Source: Lathyrus oleraceus (lineage: Eukaryota > Streptophyta > Magnoliopsida > Fabales > Fabaceae). From it: a DNA stretch of 64,000 nt. The DNA is taken from NCBI RefSeq assembly GCF_024323335.1, contig NC_066585.1, positions 85,362,614-85,426,613 on the forward strand, written 5' to 3'. Positions within the stretch are counted from its first letter, which is position 1. Each line of letters starts with the position of its first letter. Positions 22,590-35,100 of the stretch are shown one piece after another. Made by a program: the position numbers and the translations under genes. The notes under the pieces are model-generated. The model was not told where the DNA came from. It worked only from the letters and a program-made list of their open reading frames with translations, and did no database searches.

Positions 22590-22935
22590 GCCATGAGCCT
22601 TAAGAAACGGAGAATGATTAGATGAAGTTTCTCTTACCTTTATCTAGAGTGCCTTTGCGTACAAGGCGTAGGCCCTAACTATTCAAAGCATTTACCTTAT
22701 TCATAGACTTTAGTACAATTTAAATCAAATGATTTTTAAGTCTTCTTTTTTAAAGCATTGCATCATCAAGATCGATAATCTAAATATCCTATCAGCAACC
22801 TGTCAATCACGACGAGAGTTGCACACCATGAGCCTTAAGCAATGAAGAATGATAAGATGAAGTTTCTCCTACCCTTGTCTAGAGTGCCTTTGTGTACGGG
22901 GCGTAGGACCTAGCTATTCAAAGCATTCACCTTTG
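22590..22935. repeat. Diverged direct repeat inside the Ogre-like LTR
   Basis: The segment starting CCATGAGCCTTAAG and ending CTATTCAAAGCATT occurs near 22590-22690 and again near 22828-22935, about 240 bp apart, with scattered substitutions. Confidence 0.85.
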
Positions 22936-24326
22936 TTCATAATCTTTAGTGTAAGTCGAATCAAGTAATTGATAAGGTCTTCTTCAAGCATCAATCACTC
23001 TTTCCTCCGTGGATCACTTTCCTCAGTGGATCACTGATCATACTCCCCTCATTGGTGTCAATACATCTTTTGGGATCATTACCTCAGGGTCACACACCCA
23101 TTTCCTTACCTCATGCATTTCCTACAATTACATACTTTGGCATCCACTTTTCCTTGATTTTATTCCTTATTCTTCTTCTTGAAATATTCTGCTACTGTTG
23201 CATTGTTGTTCGTTTGTTGGAAATGAACTCAGAGAGAGTGAGAGAATTCAAGATGTTGAGAGGAAAATTCAGAGAGTTTTTGAGTGTGGTGAGGATTTTG
23301 ATTGAGGGAAAAAACATGAATGGAACTTAGAGTGAAAGTTGAAATTATAATCTTCCTACTCCCAAATTCTGTTAGGGATTCAACTGAAATGCAGATGAAA
23401 TTTAACTTAAATTCTCTGGAAGTTAGCAATTCTGTTAGAGGTTAGTCGTGTCATTGTACTCATTCTGTTAAAACACGATTAGATGATTTCTGTTAGAACT
23501 GAGTTAGTTGGAGATTCGAAGTTAGTTAGGGATTTCTGTTAATGAATTTGAACTAATATAGTTTTGTTTGTTAGAATTATAAATGGTCACGAACTGTTAA
23601 CCGTGTTTAATAGTGGATTGTGAATTCTGCATTCTGCTAGTGGTTATTTGAGTGCCTGGACATGTTAGCAGGGTGGAAATTTTACAGGATGTGTTATGCA
23701 GAACCTTTTGCAGGGTGCATTTATACCACTAATTGGCAATGTTAATATTAAGCTATTGTTAAGATTGAGTTAGTTGACTGCACTCGGAAAGGTAGCTGTA
23801 TGTTAGGACGAAATTTGTTATGGATATTCTCATTTCAAATAGTTGTTGACCTGTTTAGAACATGACCTATATGAAGTTGATTTGTGGGTTATGAAATGTA
23901 GTTGTATTAGTTTTGTTGATGGATTGGTGATAGTCTTATGAAAATGACATGTTATTTCCTACTAGAAATTTGCTAGTTGCTGATGCATCTTATTTATGTT
24001 GAATGCTTGCAATGTGATTATGAGCTTGTTAGGACTATGCTAGATACTATTGATGCTTGTGAACCAAGAATGTTAGATGTTATGACCATGCTTGATATGA
24101 ATTCATTGCTATGTGTTTGGACGAATGCTAATGTATGCATTATTTATGGATTAATGCAAATTATTTGTGTCAAAGTTTCATCATGATCAAGGATGGAAAC
24201 TTCATGGCCATGGTTAAAAGCAAACAAAACTTGCTTGCACATGAATCAACTTTGAATGGAAGATGAATGACCATGAAACATGAAGAGTGAAGATTATGAA
24301 GTTTAGGATTTTTTTAGAAAAAAAAG

Positions 24327-24388
24327 TGTTGACTTTGGTCAAAGTTGACCAAAAAGTCAATTGTTGACCAAAGTCAACTTTGGTCAAA
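24327..24388. repeat. TTGACC-rich inverted repeat
   Basis: Two arms built from GTTGACTTTGGTCAAAGTTG and its complement face each other. The 62-bp palindrome contains several TTGACC/GGTCAA cores, the W-box bound by WRKY transcription factors. It lies inside an LTR. Confidence 0.85.
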
Positions 24389-25489
24389 CTTGTATATTTT
24401 TGTAATTTTATTTGCAAAATGATGTAATGAATGGGTTGAATGAGCATTTATGTATGAAATGGTTACTTTATTGAAATTCAATCAAAATTTTCTTATCAAA
24501 ATTCATGTTTAAAATGTCTTATTATGAATATGCATCATGAAATGGATGAATGCGTATGAAATTATGAACTAGCAATATCAATGGATGCAAATGGAACAAT
24601 GAACCAGTGAACCCATAACATGAATCAATGAATCATGAATGAACCAATGAAATGCACTATAAATAATGAATCATGAACAAAACCTAACAATCATGCAATG
24701 AACCCTAATCCAAGATGATTGGTGGCAAAGGATATGATGCAAGACAAAGTGATCTAATACTCCCTTTTAATAAATTAGGGTTTCAATCACCAAATCAATG
24801 TGACAAATACATGGTCACCAAAGGTTAAATGCTCACAACTAGGGTTTTATGCACAAGCAATGGCCAACATGCAAACCTCAATGATGAAACCTCCAAACTA
24901 GGGTTTCAAGCTAAAACAAATATCAATAGATGAATCACCAATGATGAGATCCCGCAAATAGGGTTTCAAGGATCAAATGGTCCATCAAGGACAAGAGCCA
25001 AGCAAACTAGGGTTTAAGCATGAATGAAATATCATGATGCAAACTCCAAGAGCTCATACATCGACTATCCCTGATTAGTGTTGCAAACTAAGTACAAATC
25101 TCCATAAGCACATCTCAAACCATGGGCCAACAATTAGGGTTTAGCAGTCAAGCCAAATGCTCAAAACTTCAAACACAAGATCCCATAGAATCTAAGTCAA
25201 GAGTAGGGGGTCTGGATGCATAGAAGAATACCATGGTGTAGCCTTCATGAATCAAGGTCCCAAAGGATCAAGAAATTAGGATTTTACCCCATATGATGAC
25301 CAATACCATAATCCTCAAGAAAAACCCTGATTTTTATTAGCCATAAACCTTGAATCTATGATGCTTGTTAGAAAATGTTAATGATGAATAAATGATACAC
25401 ATGAATGAGGCATGAGTGTGTACAGATGAAACTTAAGCCACAAGTTGGATGAACAGTGAAAAGGGGAGGGTAGATTTTGGGGTATGACA

Positions 25490-26026
25490 GGTCCATGTGG
25501 TGGAAGTTTGAAGGCCTTGATCCGAGGGTGTACATCATATAACCCTAATCAAGGAGGCTTGGAGTTTGTGTGAAACTCTAGCTCATTGGGGGAAAGGTTC
25601 TTGACTATTTTGTCATCCTTATGGTGCTTTCAAGACCTTGGGATTTGATTCAAGGTCTTTGATTCTCTCCCTGTGGTGGTGCCTTGGTTGTTAGTCATTT
25701 AACATAGGTCCTTGGGTTGTCTTTATCTCACCTTGATTTTTAAAGTATTGTAGATCATCCATTAATGATGCATATGTGCAAGATTCATTCATATTGTGTC
25801 GCTTGATCAAGTCACATGAAAACCTTATTTCATTTAAGCTAAGCATGAAGAACCCTAATTCATGGAAGGGATCCCTTGGTGTCATGCTATAACATATATT
25901 TGGCAAAACAAGAAATAACTAGAGGACTATGTGTATGTTTATTATAGGTTTGTGTCATGTGTTTATTATAGGCTTGTTTTATGCTAACCAAGTTGTTAAT
26001 CTTGTGTTGTGTCTATGTGCAGGAAT
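25490..26026. other. Flank between the LTR and a second MULE remnant
   Basis: No coding frame is recognised. The T-rich end, reading TGTGTCTATGTGCAG at about 26012-26026, looks like a splice acceptor for the remnant that follows, so part of this stretch may be an old MULE intron. Confidence 0.4.
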
Positions 26027-26443
26027 ACCAGATTTCAGAAGAATTATTCACATATCATATACCCAACTAATGGACCACAACTTTGGCCTTTACATGATCA
26101 ATTACCATTCCGTCCACCATTGATGAAAAGGGCAAATGGGCATCCCAAAAAGCTAATGTACAAGACAAATGTTGAGGCAAGAAACCCACACGTGCTGCCA
26201 AGAAGACTTGCAACTGTTACATGTCATAAATGTGGAGCCATGAGACACAACATGAAGTTGTAAGGGAAAGAGAGATGTTGATGGCTATACCAAAGGTGAA
26301 AACCATACTAAGAAGTTTAAGATAAAGACAAACTCTCATGGAAACAAGACCAAGAAAACAAAGATCAAGAATACCAACACTAATACTAAAATTGGTTTTT
26401 CATCACAAACACCAATTCCTACACAACCAACACAAGAATAACT
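26027..26443 (+). pseudogene. MuDR-type transposase C-terminal remnant (MULE-2)
   Basis: After a probable acceptor the + strand encodes the end of a different MULE transposase: YSHIIYPTNGPQLWPL, then a basic GHPKK segment, then a zinc knuckle (CHKCGAMRHN). A one-base shift at the last Cys puts a stop at about 26261, but the neighbouring frame continues with CKGKR and a Lys/Asn/Thr-rich tail ending PTQPTQE at about 26443. Only the C-terminus remains. It is distinct from the MULE at 3455-21605. Confidence 0.75.
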
Positions 26444-27590
26444 TTAGGATGTTGAAGTACTTTTTGTAATGTATGTAATGTCTGTCATGAAATAATTTAT
26501 GTCATGTCTCAGTTTATTTTGATATGTCTATGAATAAGGTTATTATCTGTGTTTCTGTCATGCACTATAGTTTGTAATGAACAAGTTCTATCATGTTTCT
26601 TATCTTAATGCAATGCTATTTTGATACTTGTTATTAATTGTGTATGTTACTGTCACTTAATACAATCCAATGACATTAACATCATAATTTTGTAGCAAAC
26701 TATCACACAACAAAGAACTAATCTAACATTACAAAGAATTTGTATACATTGTCATGATTTAACATCTTCATTCAACATTAAAATATTACAAACAATCACA
26801 ATTTTGCATTACATTACACGTAATCCAATTCCAATTAACCACTTTTTTACATTACAAAAGTTACGAACACACTAAATTTCATCATCATCTTCATAAACTT
26901 TATCTTAATCTTCATTTCCTCCTTTTTGTATCTTCATAAACTTAGGATTTGAAGAAACATGGGAACACATAGAAAGTGAAAAAACAAACAAAGCAGTACC
27001 TTAAATATTCCATAGCTAAAAAAACAACAACTTAGGTTCGAATCTGTCAAAGAAATCATCATTGGAGATTCTATACCACATTAACACTTGCCCTGAAATG
27101 AACATGAATGCTTTCGATAACTAGATTTGGAGCATTAGAACATGATGACTAACGTTTGTGTAGTTCAAATCGACGAAAAACATTAATGTTTTAAGAGAAA
27201 TCGAATAATTTTTTTTAGATTTCAGAAAGAGGATGAAGAAGAACTCAAACAATAAAGAAGATTGACTTTCACATTCTGATTCTATTAATAAATATTTATT
27301 TTTAATTTTAAATGAAAAAATATATTTAAATTGACTTCATGTTTAAAACAAATGAATTTGTTAGATTTTAAACATGTGTCAAAATTACAAACTTGCCAAC
27401 TCATAAGATCTAATTATGAAATCTTATATTAAATGACTAAAAAGTTGATTTTTTTTTTGTAAATAAGAATTAAAAAAGTTATCAAAATTAATATAGGGAA
27501 CAAAACTACATTTTCACCTATTTTTTTAAAATTTATTTTACATGTTTTATACACCATAGAATAAATAAGTTTCATGATAAAAACACTTAT
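26444..27590. other. AT-rich intergenic sequence
   Basis: I see no credible gene, LTR or repeat in this 1.1 kb upstream of the callose synthase promoter. It has many stops and homopolymer runs. Confidence 0.6.
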
Positions 27591-28226
27591 ACTATAAATA
27601 AGGAAATGATTTTTTTTTTAAAAGTGTTTAGTTAGTTAGTTAATAAAAATCAATGAATGGATTGCGAAAAGAATAGTAAAATAGTTCCAGTGAATGAATT
27701 GCATTGCAGTGCATTGCACCCGCGCTCTTACACTTTCTTTCTCTTTTTGTTCTCGCACCCTTCGCCTCCGGAAATGGTGTTCTTCCAGTGATTCACATCA
27801 CTCTGACTTCTTTCCATTTTCTTTCTTTCTTTCTATCTCCGATCAACCTTCTTGATTTCTTCTTCTTCTCTCGCACATCACTTTTCTTTAATTTTCCGTT
27901 CACATTCATTCATCTCAACGATTCCTCCATGATCGACGAACGATGATTGCGCACACTGTGCACCACGCACGAGACTCCGCTCCTCCATCATCCAAATTCC
28001 ACTTCCGCATTTTGATTCTTTGATTTTCCGCGCCAAAAATCAGGTACTTTGATTAATCCTGAAATCGATTAATCCAAGTTCTTCTTAATCGATTCATAAA
28101 TTTTGAATTATCAATTAATTTGTCTTCAACAATTGTTCTCTCTGTGATTCTAAACCGTTTACTAATAGCTTCGTTGTTTGATTTGATGGATGAATGAATG
28201 CAGATTATAAGGTGAAATATTAAAAA
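27591..28226 (+). promoter_or_regulatory. Putative callose synthase core promoter and 5' UTR
   Basis: A TATA-like TATAAATA lies at 27593-27600. It is followed by CT-rich leader sequence (27720-27870), common in plant 5' UTRs. A possible leader intron runs from 28044 (CAG/GTACTT) to 28203 (ATGCAG), leaving ATTATAAGGTG before the start codon at 28227. The transcription start is not proven. Confidence 0.5.
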
Positions 28227-29099
28227 ATGTCGACTCATAATAGTAGTAATGTGGAATCGCCGAAAACATCACAGTCGGTGCAGATGAGGAGGGCGCCGTC
28301 TAGAGGCGCGGCGACGACGTTCTCGTTGGAGGTATTCGATAAGGAAGTCGTGCCTTCTTCACTCGCTTCCATCTCTCCGATTCTCAGAGTCGCCAACGAG
28401 ATCGAATCAGAGCGTCCTAGAGTTGCCTATCTATGTATGTATATGCGTATTCATGAATTAACCGTTTGATTTAAGGCTTGTTAAATGTTAAACTGTATTT
28501 TATGTATTCTTTCTGAGATGTAACTGTTTTTGTGAAAATGAAATTATGCAGGTAGGTTTTACGCATTCGAGAAAGCGCATAGGCTGGATCAAAGTTCCAC
28601 CGGGCGTGGTGTTAGGCAGTTTAAGACGTTGTTGCTGCAACGATTGGAGAGGGTGAGTTTCGTTTTGTTTCTTCCTTTCTCTTTTTTAATTTCAAATTGA
28701 TTTTTATGTTGAGAGAGGCAACATTTAAGAATGCGACGATGAGGGAAGGAATGCGTTGATTTAATTAATAACTGATTCACCATCAAACTCGATAAGGTAA
28801 TTAATGAAAGGAATGTAGTAGTTCTGTTCTGTTCATGCAGAGAAAGAAATATGAAGAAAAAATTGAAATAATGTTAAATAAGTGTTTAGGAATTAGAGAT
28901 ACAAAAATCATTACTATTAGTTTTATAAAAGATGATTGAGAATTTGAGAGAGAAACTAGACAATGAGAATACGATGATGTGGCTAGAGACCCTTAATTTT
29001 TTAATCTAGTAATAATATTTTCTTTATAATCATGTTATTCATTTTATTTATAAGAAAATATTTATTTTTTATATTTATTTAATATATTTGATCTATATT

Positions 29100-29175
<76 letters not shown>

Positions 29176-32100
29176 TATTTAATAAATTTTAAAAACAATT
29201 TTTTATTTATAAATAGAATCAATGGGAGGGAGTAATAATTATTATGATTAATATTACAATTTTGAATATGATTATTTACTATAAGATTCCTATGCTATCT
29301 ATGCTTTATAAAACTACACATTAATAAAAGTTTCAAATTGTAATATTAATCATAATAATTATTACTCCCTAGTAATAATTATTATGATTAATATTACAAT
29401 TTGAAACTTTTATTAATGTGTATTTTTTAGAGGACAATATTAACTTATGCCTTTAAAATAGGTTTAATTTAATATAAAATTTTAATTAATAATTTAATTG
29501 TTTTTTCCATAATTTTTTTTTATTTATGGATTTTTTTAACATGTATCCCAAAACACAAGTCAACTTACCCTTTTTTTTTATAAAATAGACATAAGGAACA
29601 TTTTTACTTTTTAAAACATTTTTTGTGTGGGATTAAGACACAGCGCAACATATTTTCCTCCTTGTTTTTTCTGAAGGCGCATTTTTTTCTTTTCCATTTT
29701 GGCGTCTTCCCTTCGAAGCATTTCACTCTCCCCGTTTCCCTGCATTATTCCCATACCACATTCACCTCAGAGATTGATTTCGATTCTCAATGCCTTGCTT
29801 CGTCTTCCTACAACATGGTTGCAGGAACTCTATTGGGTTCTTCGAAAATTCTTATTATAGCAGATATGGATAGGGGAGCAGATTACGAAATTATTTGCTC
29901 TCTTCCTATCCACTGATATTATTATAGTCAAGGAAAATATAAGCAAAATGTAATTTGCCTTGAAGTATTTACTTTTTCTTGATTTTTTAAATTTTATTTT
30001 CATTTTTCAAATTTGGAAAATGAGTTTGTAAAGAGTAGCAGCGTTGATTAATTATTATACATGGTTAAACTTGCATAATTTGTGGAACATCAGGACAATG
30101 CAACTAGTCTCGCCTCTCGGGTTAAAAAGACAGATGCAAGGGAAATCCAGGCTTATTATCAACAATACTATCAACAATATGTCAGAGCTCTTGACCAAGC
30201 GGATCAAGCAGACAGGTATATAGTAAATACTACTCCTCTAATTTCCTTTTAGAGTTGTTAGGAATTAGGATACTGTGTTACATCGAAATTCTTTTACAGG
30301 ACCCAGCTCAGCAAAGCTTACCAGACTGCTGGGGTGCTCTTTGAAGTGCTTTGTGCTGTTAATAAGACTGAGAAGGTGGAAGAAGTAGCTCCTGAGGTTA
30401 GTCTATATACATGTCCTTTCACTTTTTATTTTTACATTTAATATTTTAACCTTTCCTTTAGTCTAATCTGGGGGAATTGTTTGTGTTTGTAGATTATGGC
30501 AGCTGCTAGAGATGTTCAGGAAAAGACGGAAATTTATACACCTTATAATATTCTTCCTCTGGATTCTGCTGGTGCTTCTCTGCCCATTATGCAGTTTGAA
30601 GAGGTGTTCTTGAGTGACTAATGTTGAATCTTTGTGCTTTTTTAAACTTGACATAGCACTGAGTTTGAACTGCTTTCTATGCTATTAGATTAGGGCTGCT
30701 GTTTCTGCACTCTGGAACACTCGTGGCTTGAACTGGCCTAACTCATTTGAGCAATCGAGGCAGAGAGGTGGAGATTTAGACATGCTTGATTGGCTTAGAG
30801 CAATGTTTGGTTTCCAGGCATGTATTTTGTACACAGAATATGGGAGGAAAAAGATTTGTTACTGACCAAATTATTGTATGCCCCCCCCTTGTTAATGTAT
30901 TTGATTTATTTGAGCACAGAAGGACAGTGTGAGGAATCAAAGAGAACATTTGATTCTGCTTCTTGCTAACTCTCATATCAGGCTACACCCAAAACCCGAG
31001 CCTTTTAACAAGGTACGTATCTGTTTCCCACTTTCTTTGTTTCAGGAAAAAACAAAGCTAAAACTATAATCAAAAGAATTCTAGTCGGTAATGGGATTCA
31101 CCTGTTTATTTTCTCTGCTTTCTTTTGATTTTTTTATTCCAGCTCGATGATCGTGCTGTTGATTCTGTGATGAAAGATCTCTTTAAAAATTACAAAACAT
31201 GGTGCAAATTCTTGGGACGAAAGCATAGTCTGCGGTGAGATATAACAATATCAGCATCAATGAACATTTTGCTTTTATATTTTTCCTTTAGAATTTAATG
31301 AATAAAACCTGAAATTTTTTATGGTAAAAAGTGCTTATGATATTCTTTTACACAGACTGCCTCAAGGTCAACCAGACATACAGCAGAGGAAGTTGCTTTA
31401 TATGGGCTTATATCTTCTCATTTGGGGTGAAGCGTCCAATGTCCGCTTCATGCCAGAGTGTCTATGCTACATATTTCACAATGTGAGTGCAAATATACCA
31501 TACGTTTCACAATTTCTTATGCCATAATATTTTTACAAATGTAATATTTTGTCTTTAATATCTATAAATTTGTTAATGATTTGTGCATTTGCTAACAACG
31601 GCCAAGTATGACCTCAGATGGCATATGAACTGCATGGTTTATTGGCTGGAAATGTTAGCATTGTCACTGGCGAAAATATCAAGCCTTCTTATGGGGGAGA
31701 TGACGAGGCATTCCTACGAAAGGTTATCACACCCCTATACCGAGTAATTGAAAAGGTATGAATTTGTCTCTCATGTACATTGTTGTAATTTCTCAAGCAC
31801 CTATGTTCCCTGTCATGACTCATGACTTGCAAAATTGTAATAACCATGTTTTGATCAATCCAGGAAGCTAAGAAGAGCAAAAATGGAAAGGCTTCACACT
31901 CAGCATGGTGCAACTATGATGATTTAAATGAGTATTTCTGGTTTGTTTTCCTTCAGGATTTTATTACTGAAATTGATTTGGTTTGTTTCATCATTCATTA
32001 TTTGCTTATTTTTTTGTTGTTGTTGCCAGGTCACTTGATTGCTTTTCTCTTGGATGGCCCATGCGTGATGATGGCGATTTTTTTAAATCCACTAATGATT

Positions 32101-35100
32101 TGACACAGGTTATATTTTAAGAAGTTACCCGACTGATTCTAAAATCCTTTAGTTTTAGTACTTATATAAATTCCATATCAGGGAAAAAAGGGTGCGCCAA
32201 GAAATCCCAGGAGACTTGGAAAATCAAATTTTGTTGAAACACGGTCATTTTGGCACATCTTCCGCAGTTTTGATCGTCTCTGGACCTTTTTTTTTCTGGG
32301 TTTGCAGGTATTTGTGTAGTAAAGGAAATGCTCAAGTCGATATTTCCCCTTATTGTGGTTATGACAAGTCTTGAGAATTCCAATTACAGGTGATGTTCAT
32401 TATTGCATGGGATGGGATTTCACTGATGGATATCTTTCAGAAGAATGTTTTGTATAAACTGTCTAGCATATTCATCACAGCATCCATTCTGCGACTACTT
32501 CAAAGTATGAAACATTCACTAAAGTGCTCTTGTTATACTTATCAGGGTCACTCGGAACAAATTTTTTATGTTGACGGTCTGATATGCTATGTGTTAGAAG
32601 GTTGACATTTAATTTGTTAGAATTTCATAAGTCAGATGAGAAGCAGGATTAGCACTAAGTTATATTTTAATGTCCGACAAGTTCTAATGGAATTTGAGTG
32701 TTATCAGAGTTCTTTCTGACCTTCTGTTCACTGTTGCCGTTTTATGCATATGATTTGTTCCTAACACATTGTTTCTATTAATTTTCAAGTACTTTTACTT
32801 AAAAAATATATTTTCTAAGGACAATTTATATAAGATCAATCAGCTTTTGACCTTAAGGACTTACCTGCCATGTATTATTTGGTGATCAATCAATTAACGC
32901 CCAAAGGTTTTGTAATGAAAATTTTTAGCATTATTTTTTTACTCTTGTTGATCCGTTTTCCAAATTCGAATCTTGCTACAACTTATAATGTTTCTAGCTA
33001 AACAGTAAGGAGAGGCTATTGTTTTCTATAATATTTTACCTTTTCTTTTTTGTGTTATTGAAGTATGTATATATTAGTACTGTCCTGTTTTTTTTCTTCT
33101 CTTGTTTGTTCCTATATACTTGCTTTAATTTCTGTTCCTCTTTTAATGATTTAGGTGTATTGGACCTGGCCCTAAACTTTCCAGGCTATCATCGATGGAA
33201 ATTCACCGATGTGCTAAGAAATATTCTTAAAGTCATTATCGGTTCTTTATGGGTTGTCATTCTTCCAATTTTCTATGTCAATTCTTTCAAGGGTGCACCT
33301 CAGGGTGTCAAGGAATTGCTTTCTTTTTTCAAGCAAATAAAAGGCATTCCGGCAATGTACATGCTGGCAGTTGCATTGTATATGCTACCAAATTTATTAG
33401 CAGCTGCTCTCTTTCTTTTCCCAATGCTAAGGCGTTGGATTGAAAACTCAGATTGGCACATAGTTAGGTTCTTCTTATGGTGGTCTCAGGTAGTCATGTT
33501 TTCTGTTCTCTTAAATATTAAGTGTTTGTCATGGTTTAAATTGAAATATTCTGTTGATGATAAGTGGTTTTCAACGTAATTGATTGTTATGTTGGAAGTA
33601 GTACCATGTATACAATGTAAGTTTTATTGGTCCTATAATTAAATTATAACTACCCATTGTGTAGATCGTTGGTATCAAATTTTGAACATCAACACAATTT
33701 AAGAATATAATCAAATAGTTTATACTTTCATATATTTGGGAAGATTATATTACATTAGTTATTATTTTTATCATTGACTAAAAAACAGTTTTGGATTTAT
33801 ATAAAATTTTACGGCTACAATTTACTTAGTAGTAGGAACTTTCAATCCAATGATCGATTTAGCGAAAATGTCAATAAATAAAAGGTCATTAAATGAATTT
33901 ATTTAAAGCATTATTATTACACCTCTGCTCTGATAAGTTACCGTGTATGGTCAAAGGTTTTCTTCCACTTGCTTGGGAACCCATTTTAAGGAACTTTTTG
34001 CGGAAATAAATATAGTTGATCAGTTTCCATATATTTTCTTAATATTATCCATGATAAATCTTTCTGCTACGGTGCCTCTTGATGAAAATGCTTCATTTGA
34101 AATTTTATGCTCTAACTTACAGTTTTCCCATAAAATTGATTATTCATTAACAATCATGATATCATGGTTTTTTACATTCATGACAACAACATTTACTGTC
34201 CCTCCAAAGAGTCTGATTTGTTGGACTAAATTTTGCCTCAAGCCATTTTTTTTCTCCATATTTTTTTGAATGTGTGAATGACGAGTTATTGACAGTTTGT
34301 CTTTAAAAACCTCTGTTTGCTGAAAAATGTATACTTTTTTCTCTTTCAATGATTTGGGTTTCTTGAGTATCACTCGTCCATTGACTAACATATCATTTCT
34401 CTTCATGCAGCCAAGAATATATATTGGAAGAGGAATGCATGAAAGTCAATTTGTTCTCCTAAAGTAGGATTCACACAACACACTGTTGCTAAAGTAGCTT
34501 ATACTAGTTTCTCCTTGTTGTATGAAAAGTGTTCCATCATCTATATTCTTTTATGAATTTCAGGTATACTATTTTCTGGGTGTTGCTTTTGGCTTCAAAG
34601 TTTTTATTCAGCTTTTATGTTCAGGTAAATAAGATAAATGCAATCATTGTTACTTGCATAACAAGCTAGCCTTGTGAAGTTGTTGGGCCTCTTTTTAAGT
34701 GTTGCATTTATTTTCAGATAAAGCCTCTAGTTAAGCCAACCAAGGACATAATGAACATTCAACATGTTGACTATGCTTGGCATGAGTTTTTTCCCCATGG
34801 TAATTTCGTCTTGTTTTTATCGAAGACTTTGCAACTTGTGGTTATTGATCTAATATTTTCCACTCTGTGCAGCTGAAAGCAACTATTGTGCGGTTGCTGC
34901 ACTCTGGGCTCCTGTACTTATGGTTTGTATGTTATATATCCTGGTTATGGTTACATATATTAATGTTTTCACTTGTTCAGATAAATCAGTATATGTCATG
35001 TCATTTTCAATACAGGTTTATTTCATGGACACTCAAATTTGGTATGCAATCTTCTCAACTTTGTACGGTGGCCTTGTTGGAGCCTTTGATCGTCTAGGAG

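Larger units (their letters stand above)
21606..25489 (-). mobile_element. Ogre-like LTR remnant (about 3.9 kb)
   Basis: The right end GATTTTGGGGTATGACA at 25489 is the same LTR terminus as in Ogre-A and Ogre-B, so the LTR reads TGTCATACCCC on the - strand. The body is a different, longer subfamily. No other LTR end or primer site is seen; the left side stops at the MULE, which probably inserted here. No coding frame is credible. It contains a roughly 105-bp direct repeat (22590-22690 and 22828-22935), a TTGACC-rich inverted repeat (24327-24388), and a run of TAGGGTTT motifs at about 60-bp spacing (24776-25142). Confidence 0.7.
28227..32504 (+). other. CalS5: CalS5 exons 1-14: cytosolic N-terminus to the first membrane segment
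   Basis: Exons: 28227-28434, 28552-28652, 30094-30215, 30300-30396, 30493-30603, 30689-30817, 30920-31012, 31143-31234, 31356-31482, 31618-31755, 31864-31940, 32030-32108, 32182-32307, 32390-32504. Exons 1-6 hold the Vta1-like part ([37 protein letters not shown]). Exons 9-10 hold the FKS1 domain 1 core ([20 protein letters not shown]). Exon 6 ends at a GC donor (30818). Intron 2 is the largest here (1441 bp). All junction phases are consistent. Confidence 0.9.

Noticed and set aside
29623..29916. 97-residue frame in CalS5 intron 2
   Set aside because: It is low-complexity, has no recognised domain, and lies within an intron whose exon junctions are fixed by family conservation. A captured gene fragment cannot be excluded but is not supported.
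33019..33579. 186-residue frame starting [10 protein letters not shown] as a separate membrane protein
   Set aside because: Its first third is the T-rich end of intron 14 and its last third is intron 15; the middle is CalS5 exon 15.
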